From Chloroflexota bacterium (GTDB lineage Bacteria > Chloroflexota > Anaerolineae > J102): a stretch of DNA of 10,581 bases. Position 1 is the stretch's first letter, and the number at the start of each line of letters is the position of its first letter. A program made the translations under genes and the position numbers. Shown here piece after piece: positions 1 to 8,219 of this stretch. A model generated the notes under the pieces. The model did no database searches. It saw nothing but the letters and a program-made list of their open reading frames with translations, and was not told where the DNA came from. Location of the stretch: contig JAADFV010000071.1 of NCBI GenBank assembly GCA_013152695.1, positions 1-10,581 on the forward strand, in the 5' to 3' direction.

Positions 1-90
1 GGTGAGGGCGCCTGGTATTGCGCCGCATGACGGATGCGGCTGACGCCCGGTACGTGATGGTGAGGCGGACGTCGGTGGTGGGAGGCCTCC

Positions 91-120
91 CCGCGTCCAT
101 CGCATCCGTGACGCGATGAA
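91..120. repeat. 30-bp direct repeat, copy 1, with internal stem
   Basis: This copy matches 231-260 at 26 of 30 positions. The four differences are consecutive (TGAC at 109-112 against AATT at 249-252) and fall in the loop between the arms CATCGC (98-103) and GCGATG (113-118). The arms are identical in both copies. A conserved stem with a variable loop suggests a short structured repeat unit or a duplicated protein-binding site. Its family is unknown. Confidence 0.7.
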
Positions 121-230
121 CTTACCGCGCGACACGACAAAGCCGGGTTCAGCCGGCGCTGTTTCGTAGCCCTACGGTTCACCGTTGGGCGTTCGGCGCT
201 GACACAACAAGCTTGTTGCGTGCAACCCAC

Positions 231-260
231 CCGCGTCCATCGCATCCGAATTGCGATGAA
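231..260. repeat. 30-bp direct repeat, copy 2, with internal stem
   Basis: Second copy of the 91-120 repeat, 140 bp downstream. The arms CATCGC (238-243) and GCGATG (253-258) are preserved and only the loop differs. The flanking sequence on either side does not match between the copies, so the duplication is limited to this unit. Confidence 0.7.
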
Positions 261-289
261 GGCGGCAGCGTAAGTTTCTGTTTTTATAT

Positions 290-1531
290 TTAGCGACCAG
301 CAACTATCGACTTTTTTTGGAGGAGCAGTTGCTGGTATGCAATTTCATATAAATGCGTTATGTGCTGCCAGTCATATCTCTCTTCCACAAGCTGGCGAGC
401 ATTCTTTGCTAACAAGCGTCGATGATTCTCGTTTACCAATAGATTTTCGATCTGGGAGACGAAATCTGCAGCGGTTTCGGCGGCCAGCAGGTGTACACCC
501 GGTTCGACCTCCAGACCTTCATATCCCACCCCTGTACTGACCACAGGCAGCCCCGAAGCAAAGGCCTCGAGTATTTTCAGACGGGTACCCGAGCCGGCGC
601 GTAAGGGCACAAGGGCGATATCAGCCTCACGATAGACTGCTGCCAGTTCAGGAAGACGGCCGCTGAGTGTCACTCCTGGCTGCATGCAGGCGCGTACGCG
701 GGGATGATCGAGATTGACCAGGGTCAGTTGTAGCTGAGGATAGCGCCGGTGTAGTACCGGCCAGATCTCGGTGAGGAGCCAGCAGGCCGCATCGAGATTA
801 GGTTCGTGGGTGGGGGAGCCCACAAAGATGAGTCGACGAGGGCGGGATCGTGTTTCCTTAAAGGGCAGCGCCTCCGTATCGACGCCGTTAGGCAATATCA
901 CGATATTGGCGTTGTCAGCACGCTGGCGGATGATGGTGGCATCAGCCTGCGACATGGCAGCCACACTGTCGCAGGCGGCGTAAATGGAACGCTCATAGCG
1001 TTGCCAGAGGCGGGCTTGCCGCTGGAGATAGCGCTGCTTATGGCCCTGTTGTACTGTAGCGCGACGCGCCAAAGCCACACTAAAGATGTCGTGGGTAATG
1101 AGGATGTTTGGAAGGCGAGGATGGCTGAGCGCGTATTGTGCCAGGTAAGGCCATTCCACCTGGATCAAATCAAAGGGTTGTTGCGCTAATGTTTCCGCCA
1201 ACAGCCGATACATGGTAGGCTGGTTCCAGATCGCTACATCATCCGGCCATTGGCGCAGCTTTCCCCACAGCCTGCGCCCCGCCACTCCTGGCAGTTGTAC
1301 ATTGGGGCGGAGGCGAACGAAAGGTACGGCAACAACCTTGAGAGGAAGTGCCTTTGCCAATTGTTCCAGCCCCTCGCGTCCTTCGCTATCTCGCCAGAAG
1401 CTGAGCACGGTAATTTCATGGCGCGGTGCCAGTCGCCGGAGCACCTGGTACATGCGCTGACGTCCGCCGCTAAAAATGGGAAGCGGCGATGTCGGTAGCA
1501 GAACGAGGATGCGCAAAGATGAAATGGTCAT
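290..1531 (-). CDS. GT4-family glycosyltransferase
   Basis: Predicted cytosolic or membrane-associated GT-B glycosyltransferase of family GT4, transferring a sugar from a nucleotide donor to an unknown acceptor in polysaccharide, glycolipid or glycoprotein synthesis. The 413-residue protein has a GT4-like N-terminal Rossmann half (ILVLLPTSP at 8-16, then a Gly-rich SGGRQRMYQV loop at 21-30), the inter-domain motif LPNGVD (213-218), the second Rossmann strand with FVGSP (236-240), and a donor-site GSGTRLKILEAFASGLPVVST segment (313-333) whose E322 is the first Glu of the EX7E-like signature. I chose the ATG at 1531. A longer frame reaches a GTG at 1585 but would overlap the preceding gene, and the extra 18 residues are not glycosyltransferase-like. 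It lies 37 bp after the phosphoglucomutase gene on the same strand, so the two are probably co-transcribed. The acceptor cannot be read from sequence. Confidence 0.9.
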   Translation of the reverse strand: MTISSLRILVLLPTSPLPIFSGGRQRMYQVLRRLAPRHEITVLSFWRDSEGREGLEQLAKALPLKVVAVPFVRLRPNVQLPGVAGRRLWGKLRQWPDDVAIWNQPTMYRLLAETLAQQPFDLIQVEWPYLAQYALSHPRLPNILITHDIFSVALARRATVQQGHKQRYLQRQARLWQRYERSIYAACDSVAAMSQADATIIRQRADNANIVILPNGVDTEALPFKETRSRPRRLIFVGSPTHEPNLDAACWLLTEIWPVLHRRYPQLQLTLVNLDHPRVRACMQPGVTLSGRLPELAAVYREADIALVPLRAGSGTRLKILEAFASGLPVVSTGVGYEGLEVEPGVHLLAAETAADFVSQIENLLVNENHRRLLAKNARQLVEERYDWQHITHLYEIAYQQLLLQKKSIVAGR

Positions 1532-1568
1532 CGCCGCACTCTCGAAATTTGCTGGCACGGGTTTTGCC

Positions 1569-3221
<1,653 letters not shown>

Positions 3222-3269
3222 GTTTTAAGCGATGGAGCACAATACATAAAGCCGATATTCTTGAATTGT

Positions 3270-3299
3270 AGTATACGCCAAGATCGAAAGGAAAGGCAA
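3270..3299 (-). promoter_or_regulatory. Candidate sigma70 promoter for pgm
   Basis: On the minus strand, TTGCCT (3294-3299; 4/6 to TTGACA) is followed after 18 bases by TATACT (3270-3275; 5/6 to TATAAT). Transcription would begin near 3262, about 40 bases before the pgm start codon. This is a pattern match only. Confidence 0.5.
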
Positions 3300-3357
3300 C
3301 GCCTGTGTCAGTAGTATCCTACACCCGAAGTTCGGGGGCCATCATAAGCTCAGTTTA

Positions 3358-3386
3358 TTTTGGTTTTTCTGGTTTGCCGCTATAAT
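3358..3386 (+). promoter_or_regulatory. Candidate promoter for the nucleotidyltransferase-PAP2 unit
   Basis: A perfect -10 box TATAAT lies at 3381-3386, about 40 bases before the ATG at 3429. The -35 region (T-rich, around 3358-3365) matches the consensus poorly. Between this site and the divergent pgm promoter sit two small dyads, GTAG/CTAC (3311-3322) and CCCGA/TCGGG (3324-3336), which could be regulator sites shared by both directions. Confidence 0.5.
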
Positions 3387-3428
3387 GACGGAGCATCATT
3401 TCGAACACCCTTTTGCAAGGAAAAAGAT

Positions 3429-4214
3429 ATGAAAAAATATGCCGCCGTAGTATTAGCCGGCTATTCACCTGAAAAACCAGATATTTTAGCTCAGGCGCGA
3501 GGAACACAGCGCAAGGTACTATTGAGCGTAGCAGGCAAGCGTATGATCGACTGGACTCTCGATGCATTACGCCAAAGTCAACGTGTAGGTGCTATCATTG
3601 TCGTAGGTGTCGATCCCAAAGAAGGTGTAGATTTGGGGCCCGATATACACTATGTGGCTAACCAAAACGGCCATTTTGATAATGTCCTGGCAGGCATTAG
3701 TGCTGCTCAAGCACTGCAGCCAGAAAATGATTTCGTCCTTCTTGTCTCTGCCGACATCCCTCTCCTAAGGTCCAGAACGGTAGATTGGTTTGTTCAACGC
3801 TGTGAGTCTTTGTCTGGAGACGTATTCTATTCGCTGGTGGAACAATCGGTGATGGAATCACAGTTCCCGGGAGCGGGACGTTCGTACATTCCTCTCAAGG
3901 AAGGGAAGTTTTGCGGGGGAGATCTCTTTTTCGTGCGGGCATCGGTTGCCCACAATAGCGAAACATTGGTACGTGAGTTACTGGCACGGCGCAAAAGTGG
4001 CTTTCAGCAGATTCGTCTCGCCGGTTTCAAAGTCGTCCTAAAATTCATTTTCCATCAGCTTTCGATCCAAGATTTAGAAAAGGTAGGTTCGCGCTTGTTG
4101 CAATGCGAGGGCCGCGGTGTTCCATCACCCTACGCCGATCTTGCCATGGATGTGGACAAACTCCATCAGCTCACCCTGGCACAAAAGTATCTGGCAGAAA
4201 GGATCATCACATGA
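3429..4214 (+). CDS. MobA-like NTP transferase (nucleotidyltransferase family)
   Basis: Predicted cytosolic nucleotidyltransferase of the MobA/NTP_transf_3 type, moving an NMP from NTP to a phosphorylated acceptor. The 261-residue protein starts with VVLAG (7-11). A longer than usual loop then leads to the conserved lysine in RKVLLSVAGKRMIDW (K29), the metal-binding SADIP (107-111, D109), GGDLFFV (163-169) and the closing MDVDKLHQL (240-248), matching the usual C-terminal metal-site DVD motif. The GGxGxRM signature of true MobA is not present, so molybdopterin guanylyltransferase is unlikely. The acceptor is unknown. I chose the ATG at 3429 because AAGGA lies at 3417-3421; the frame upstream to 3360 runs through the promoter. 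The stop overlaps the next start (ATGA), so the product probably works with the PAP2 protein, perhaps on a lipid-head or sugar phosphate (inference). Confidence 0.85.
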   Translation: MKKYAAVVLAGYSPEKPDILAQARGTQRKVLLSVAGKRMIDWTLDALRQSQRVGAIIVVGVDPKEGVDLGPDIHYVANQNGHFDNVLAGISAAQALQPENDFVLLVSADIPLLRSRTVDWFVQRCESLSGDVFYSLVEQSVMESQFPGAGRSYIPLKEGKFCGGDLFFVRASVAHNSETLVRELLARRKSGFQQIRLAGFKVVLKFIFHQLSIQDLEKVGSRLLQCEGRGVPSPYADLAMDVDKLHQLTLAQKYLAERIIT

Positions 4215-4735
4215 GAACATTCATTCGCCAGCTCGAGGCCAGGGATCAATACTGGAGTGGCCGGCTACGCGTGGATGATAAGCCTTTTTGGAAAGGGGTG
4301 GCCTCCGTAGCTGCTCATTTTGGCGATGGCCCGATCTGGCTCGTGCTGTGGATTGCCGGCGCCTTGTACTTTTCGTCGCCCAGGCGCGAGCATATATTAC
4401 TTTGGCTGTTCACTTCTATTCTCGCCGCGATTATCACCTACACTATCAAATTTACGCTCAAACGTCCCCGTCCCAGCGAAATTAACGGCTTTTACAGCAA
4501 AAGTTATGATCGTCATGCGTTTCCCAGCGGACATGCCACACGTATGGGTACTTTGCCCGTCTTCGGCGCCTGGATATTTCCCCAGTTTGCGATCGTATTT
4601 TGGCTTGTTTCCCTGTCCTGTATCCTGGCGCGAGTAGCGCTGGGTATCCATTTTCTGGGCGATGTCATTGTGGGGTGGATGATTGGTTTTATAGTGGGTT
4701 TAGGCATACTTGCCTTGTTTAACCTGGTCATTTAA
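4211..4735 (+). CDS. PAP2-superfamily membrane phosphatase
   Basis: Integral membrane phosphatase of the type 2 phosphatidic-acid phosphatase superfamily, likely dephosphorylating a lipid phosphate or undecaprenyl diphosphate with the active site facing outward. The 174-residue protein shows the three family motifs: K-X6-RP (K80 to R87-P88), PSGH (105-108) and a variant of SR-X5-H-X3-D in which the Ser is Ala (A140-R141, nucleophile H147, D151). Hydrophobic segments lie at about 41-55, 62-79, 114-139 and 152-174. I chose the ATG at 4211 because it overlaps the TGA of the preceding gene (ATGA, translational coupling) and gives a family-typical length. A longer frame from 4103 lies within the upstream gene. 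No intrinsic terminator follows. The substrate is not determinable from sequence. Confidence 0.9.
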   Translation: MRTFIRQLEARDQYWSGRLRVDDKPFWKGVASVAAHFGDGPIWLVLWIAGALYFSSPRREHILLWLFTSILAAIITYTIKFTLKRPRPSEINGFYSKSYDRHAFPSGHATRMGTLPVFGAWIFPQFAIVFWLVSLSCILARVALGIHFLGDVIVGWMIGFIVGLGILALFNLVI

Positions 4736-4772
4736 ACTACTCCTTCCCTCAGATAATGCACAAATAATAAAC

Positions 4773-4808
4773 ACCTATCGCTCTTGTCCACTTGTGGGCA
4801 AGATAGGT
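4773..4808. repeat. Imperfect inverted repeat overlapping the citrate synthase promoter
   Basis: ACCTAT (4773-4778) pairs with ATAGGT (4803-4808), and CTTGTCCAC (4783-4791) pairs with GTGGGCAAG (4794-4802) with one G-T wobble and a 2-base loop. No T run follows, so it is unlikely to be an intrinsic terminator. Its right arm covers the candidate -35 box of the next gene, which suits an operator. This is inference from position only. Confidence 0.55.
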
Positions 4809-4820
4809 AACGTATACAAT
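4792..4820 (+). promoter_or_regulatory. Candidate promoter for the single-domain citrate synthase
   Basis: TTGTGG (4792-4797) is followed after 17 bases by TACAAT (4815-4820; 5/6 to TATAAT). The start site would be near 4827, giving a leader of about 84 bases that can form a weak nested hairpin (GAAGC 4825-4829 with GCTTC 4855-4859, enclosing TCTC/GAGA). Confidence 0.45.
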
Positions 4821-4910
4821 AGGAGAAGCATCTCACTTAGTGGAGAGCACTGTGGCTTCCCTTAATCTTACGAAGATAAAACAAAATACTCACCCATAAG
4901 GAAGAAAAAA

Positions 4911-6200
4911 ATGAGCCAAGACACCCTCACTGTCATTGATAATCGTACAGGGAAAACATACGAACTGCCGATTTCGGATGGCACAGTTCGAACGATGGAT
5001 TTACGCCAAATCAAGGTTAGCGAAGATGATTTCGGCTTGATGGGATATGATCCTGCTTTCAAGAATACTGCTTCTACCCGCAGTAAGATTACCTATATCG
5101 ATGGTGAAAAAGGAATCTTACGCTATCGTGGTTATCCCATTGAGCAACTGGCAGAAAATGCCAACTACCTTGAGGTTGCCTATCTCGTCCTCTATGGCGA
5201 GTTACCGACGCAGGAGCAATACGATAAGTGGGAATATGACATTGTTCACCATACCCTGGTCCATGAAAATCTGCGTACCTTTTTAGAGGGCTTTCGTTAC
5301 GATGCCCACCCCATGGGGATGCTGATTGGTTCTGTTGCCGCCCTTTCCACCTTCTATCCCGGCGCCAAGAATGTATTCGATCAGGAATCGGTGGAATTGC
5401 AAACTCGACGGCTGGTGGCCAAAATGCCCACAGTAGCGGCCTTTGCCTACCGCCATTCCATGGGGCTTCCATACGCTTATCCCGATAATGACCTCAGCTA
5501 TGTCGGTAACTTCTTGAATATGATGTTCAAGATGACTGAGCTGAAATACACACCAAATCCGATCGTGGAGCGGGCCCTGGAGATTCTCTGGATTTTGCAC
5601 ATCGATCATGAGCAAAACTGCTCGACCACGACGATGCGTGGTATCGGCAGCTCGCAGGCAGACCCCTATGTGGCGGTGGCAGGAGCGGCAGCAGCCCTCT
5701 CCGGTCCTCTCCATGGCGGCGCCAATGAACGCGTCTTAGGCATGCTTGCCCGAATCGGAAGCGTCGAAAATATCCCCGAGTACCTGAAGCGTGTTGAAGC
5801 AGGTGAAGAACGGCTTATGGGCTTCGGACACCGTGTCTACAAGAACTACGATCCTCGCGCCCGCATTATCAAAGACTTTGCTCACGATCTTTTCGAGGTT
5901 ACGGGGCGTAATCCTATGCTTGATATCGCCCTCGAGCTCGAAAAACGAGCCCTGAACGAAAAATACTTCGCCGACCGCAAGCTCTACCCCAACGTCGACT
6001 TTTACAGCGGTATCATCTACCAGGCCCTGAACATCCCCACCGAGATGTTTACCGTCATGTTTGCCATTCCGCGTACGGTTGGCTGGCTGGCACAATGGCG
6101 TGAGATGTTAAGCGATCCAGAGCAAAAGATTTCACGCCCTCGCCAGATTTATGATGGCATAATTCTGCGCGATTTCGTGCCCATGTCCGAGCGAGGCTAG
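4911..6200 (+). CDS. gltA: Citrate synthase (single-domain, hexameric type)
   Basis: Condenses acetyl-CoA with oxaloacetate to citrate, the entry step of the TCA cycle, in the cytosol. The 429-residue protein matches E. coli GltA in length and architecture: N-terminal beta domain (about 5-65), then the helical core. Visible active-site residues are H230 and H233 (HIDHEQN), catalytic H268 (GPLHGGANE), H307 (GFGHRVYKNYDPRA), R316, catalytic D363 (LYPNVDFYSG), R388 (PRTVGW) and R409 (SRPRQIY), the arginine offered to the partner subunit. The E. coli NADH-site stretch RHTM reads HHTL here (113-116). Start: ATG with a good AAGGA site 8 bases upstream (4898-4902). It is flanked by its own promoter and a strong terminator at 6312-6341, so it appears to be transcribed alone. 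This is the copy most likely to serve the housekeeping TCA cycle. A 2-methylcitrate synthase role cannot be fully excluded. Confidence 0.95.
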   Translation: MSQDTLTVIDNRTGKTYELPISDGTVRTMDLRQIKVSEDDFGLMGYDPAFKNTASTRSKITYIDGEKGILRYRGYPIEQLAENANYLEVAYLVLYGELPTQEQYDKWEYDIVHHTLVHENLRTFLEGFRYDAHPMGMLIGSVAALSTFYPGAKNVFDQESVELQTRRLVAKMPTVAAFAYRHSMGLPYAYPDNDLSYVGNFLNMMFKMTELKYTPNPIVERALEILWILHIDHEQNCSTTTMRGIGSSQADPYVAVAGAAAALSGPLHGGANERVLGMLARIGSVENIPEYLKRVEAGEERLMGFGHRVYKNYDPRARIIKDFAHDLFEVTGRNPMLDIALELEKRALNEKYFADRKLYPNVDFYSGIIYQALNIPTEMFTVMFAIPRTVGWLAQWREMLSDPEQKISRPRQIYDGIILRDFVPMSERG

Positions 6201-6222
6201 TACCAAACGACCCCTTGATAAT

Positions 6223-6258
6223 CGGAGACGGAGGACCGCGGACGAACACGGATTGGCT
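6223..6258. repeat. Short degenerate CGGA decamer repeat
   Basis: CGGA occurs at 6223, 6229, 6239 and 6249, the last three in exact 10-base steps. The remaining bases of each decamer are poorly conserved. It may be the remnant of an intergenic repeat array or chance. Confidence 0.25.
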
Positions 6259-6311
6259 TTGGTTTTCATTGACCGTGGTGCTGCTCTTCTAGCATGACAG
6301 TCCCCTTACAC

Positions 6312-6341
6312 AGCAGCGTCCTCTGGAGGGCGCTGCTTTTT
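6312..6341 (+). terminator. Intrinsic terminator after citrate synthase
   Basis: An 11-bp stem AGCAGCGTCCT (6312-6322) and AGGGCGCTGCT (6327-6337), with one T-G wobble and loop CTGG, is followed by a T run (TTTTTATT from 6337). It ends the 4911-6200 transcript and separates it from the downstream fused citrate synthase gene. Confidence 0.9.
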
Positions 6342-6342
6342 A

Positions 6343-6372
6343 TTGAACTACCCAAAGCTCTCTAACCATACT
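6343..6372 (+). promoter_or_regulatory. Weak candidate promoter for the fused citrate synthase gene
   Basis: TTGAAC (6343-6348; 4/6) and CATACT (6367-6372; 4/6) are 18 bases apart, just after the terminator. A leader of about 70 bases would follow. Some promoter is expected here because the terminator isolates the downstream unit, but this particular match is weak. Confidence 0.3.
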
Positions 6373-6449
6373 TCTGCCAGAATCCCCCCTCCTTTCTACT
6401 CATACTCATTTCCAAACACCTTCCCGCCCCAAGCTATAGGAAGATAACT

Positions 6450-8219
6450 ATGTCCCCAGAATACCTCAACTTACGCGACACCCGCACCTCAAAAACATAT
6501 GATCTGGCTATTTCAGACGGAGCCATCAAGGCTACCGATCTACGTCAGATTAAAAAAGATCAGCAAAACTACGGTCTGCTCAGCTATGATCCCGCCTTGC
6601 GAAATACTGCCATCTGTCGCAGTAGCATTACCGAAGTCGACGGGAATGAGGGGACCATGACCTATCGTGGCTATCCCGTTGCTCAGCTTGCCCGTAGTGC
6701 ACCATTTTTAGAAGTGGCCTACCTCTTGATTTACGGCGAACTGCCGACCAGTAGCGAACTACAACAATGGCGCCAGGCAATCATGGCCGAAAGCCTTGTC
6801 CACGAAAGTGTGCAGCGCTTTTTACGCGGTTTTCGCTACGATGCCCAACCTATGGGAGTCCTGGCGGCAACCATCGCCGCCATGTCGACTGCCTACGAGG
6901 ATGCACGCGACATCGATGAAGAGGCTGTCGATCGGCACACGAAGCGACTCATTGCCAAAGTACCCACGCTTGCCGCTTTTGCCTTCCGGCGTTCTTCTGG
7001 CTTGCCTTATGTCTATCCCGACACGGAGTTATCATACACGGGCAACTTCTTGAACATGCTCTTCAAGATGACCGAGCTTAAATACACGCCTGATCCGCTG
7101 ATCGAGCGCGTTCTCAATGCGCTCTTCATTCTCCACGCCGACCATGCTCAGAATTGCTCCACAACCACGATGCGTGTGGTGGGAAGCTCTCTCACCGATC
7201 CCTACACCGCTGTTTCTGCGGCTGCGACTGCCTTATACGGGCAGCGGCATGGTGGTGCGGGCGAGACAGTCCTGCAGATGCTCCAGGAAATCGGAAGCCC
7301 CGATCGTATTCCCGACCTGATTGCCGCCGTGAAACGGGGTGAGAGACGCCTGATTGGCTTCGGACATCGTGCTTATAAAAAATACGATCCTCGTGCGCTC
7401 TTGATAAAAGATCTGGCAATGGACATCATTGCTAAAAATGGAGGTGATCCCTTACTTGATGTTGCCCTTGCTCTCGAAGAGCAGGCTCTGGCCGATTCCT
7501 ATTTTATCGAGCGCTCCTTGTATCCCAATGTCGATTTTTACAGCGGCCTTGTTTATCAGGCCTTGGGTCTGCCACCCAGCATGTTCACAGTGATGTTCGC
7601 TATCCCTCGTACCGTGGGATGGCTGGCCCATTGGCGTGAGAAGCTTCAGGACCCCGACCAGCGCATCGCCCGTCCCCGCCAAATCTATGTGGGCCCCGGC
7701 CAGCGTGATTATGTCCCCTTGGCCCAGCGTGAAGCTGCCTCTGCTCCTACCCCGCCCCCGCCCTCGGTTCCCGAAGGTGCCCTTATTGCCAGTCTCCCCT
7801 CCCGCAATCAGACATACGAACTGACAATTTCAGAAGGCGCTGTTCGTGCCCCAGAATGGAGTCAGATCAAATTGGAGGACAAGGAGGAAGGGTTGGTGGT
7901 ATACGATTCTTCCTTGCTTAATACTGCCACCTGCCGCAGCAGCATCACCTACATCGATGGCGAAAAGGGAATTTTGCGTTACCGTGGCTATCCCATCGAA
8001 CAACTTATCGAACAATCAACTTTTCTCGAAACGGCTTACTTGCTGATTTACGGAGAACTACCTGATCAGGCACAATACGAGCGCTGGACAAACGAGGTCT
8101 TGGGGCAAAGCCTGGTGCATGATAAAATTCGCTATTTTTTGGATGGATTCCAGTATGATGCTCATCCCATGGGGATTCTCATCGGCGCCGTATCCGGGGC
8201 TTTCCACCTTTTTCCCTGA
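6450..8219 (+). CDS. Tandem citrate synthase fusion, upstream reading frame (domain 1 and start of domain 2)
   Basis: As written this frame encodes 589 residues. Residues 1 to about 426 form a complete citrate synthase domain with H229 and H232 (HADHAQN), catalytic H267 (RHGGAGE), H306 (GFGHRAYK), R315, catalytic D362 (LYPNVDFYSG), R387 and R408 (ARPRQIY). A proline-rich linker (EAASAPTPPPPSVPEG, 428-443) leads straight into a second citrate synthase N-terminal domain from about 446. Homology holds to G583 (HPMGILIGAVSG); an extra G in the 8196-8199 run then shifts the frame into six non-homologous residues and a TGA at 8217. The start ATG has AGGA 8 bases upstream (6438-6441). Without the extra base the product would be 867 residues, twice the family length. 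It may make a truncated protein, be a recent pseudogene, carry a sequence error, or be recoded. Confidence 0.9.
   Translation: MSPEYLNLRDTRTSKTYDLAISDGAIKATDLRQIKKDQQNYGLLSYDPALRNTAICRSSITEVDGNEGTMTYRGYPVAQLARSAPFLEVAYLLIYGELPTSSELQQWRQAIMAESLVHESVQRFLRGFRYDAQPMGVLAATIAAMSTAYEDARDIDEEAVDRHTKRLIAKVPTLAAFAFRRSSGLPYVYPDTELSYTGNFLNMLFKMTELKYTPDPLIERVLNALFILHADHAQNCSTTTMRVVGSSLTDPYTAVSAAATALYGQRHGGAGETVLQMLQEIGSPDRIPDLIAAVKRGERRLIGFGHRAYKKYDPRALLIKDLAMDIIAKNGGDPLLDVALALEEQALADSYFIERSLYPNVDFYSGLVYQALGLPPSMFTVMFAIPRTVGWLAHWREKLQDPDQRIARPRQIYVGPGQRDYVPLAQREAASAPTPPPPSVPEGALIASLPSRNQTYELTISEGAVRAPEWSQIKLEDKEEGLVVYDSSLLNTATCRSSITYIDGEKGILRYRGYPIEQLIEQSTFLETAYLLIYGELPDQAQYERWTNEVLGQSLVHDKIRYFLDGFQYDAHPMGILIGAVSGAFHLFP

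Larger units (their letters stand above)
1..289. other. Non-coding, palindrome-rich intergenic region
   Basis: I see no open reading frame of useful length and no RNA gene. The stretch lies downstream of the minus-strand glycosyltransferase and is dense in short inverted repeats: GCCGCAT/ATGCGGC at 22-40 (5-base loop), a perfect 12-bp palindrome at 80-91, a 10-bp stem with one mismatch at 169-190, a perfect 14-bp palindrome CAACAAGCTTGTTG at 205-218, and an overlapping GTTGC/GCAAC hairpin at 215-226. It also holds a 30-bp direct repeat listed separately. None of the hairpins is followed by a T run in either orientation, so no convincing intrinsic terminator is present. It could be remnants of a mobile element or REP-like sequence, but I cannot name a family. 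Confidence 0.6.

Noticed and set aside
1..120. Group II intron 3' end
   Set aside because: The palindromes and GGTGGTGGGAGG run looked suggestive, but I could not align a domain V stem, and no intron reverse transcriptase is in view.
806..1189. Plus-strand frame of 127 codons opposite the glycosyltransferase
   Set aside because: It has no recognisable motif and lies antisense to a well-supported gene; it is a shadow frame.
3360..3428. Upstream extension of the nucleotidyltransferase
   Set aside because: The extension crosses the TATAAT box and lacks family similarity; the ATG at 3429 has a Shine-Dalgarno and begins one turn before VVLAG.
4103..4210. Upstream extension of the PAP2 phosphatase
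   Set aside because: It would lie in another frame of the preceding gene; the ATGA overlap start gives the normal length.
4773..4808. Intrinsic terminator for the PAP2 gene
   Set aside because: The stem is good, but no T run follows on either strand; its overlap with the -35 box suits an operator better.
5283..5714. Minus-strand frame of 143 codons inside citrate synthase
   Set aside because: Antisense shadow of a conserved gene without its own signals; the same applies to 9509-9940.
8119..8199. ATG at 8119 as the start of a separate citrate synthase gene
   Set aside because: The 27 residues before 8200 in that frame are unrelated to citrate synthase, while the other frame encodes the conserved sequence there. 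No ribosome-binding site precedes the ATG.
8193..8199. Firm call of programmed +1 frameshifting
   Set aside because: The slip geometry is possible, but no stop or hungry codon follows directly and no stimulatory element is apparent; sequencing error or mutation is simpler.
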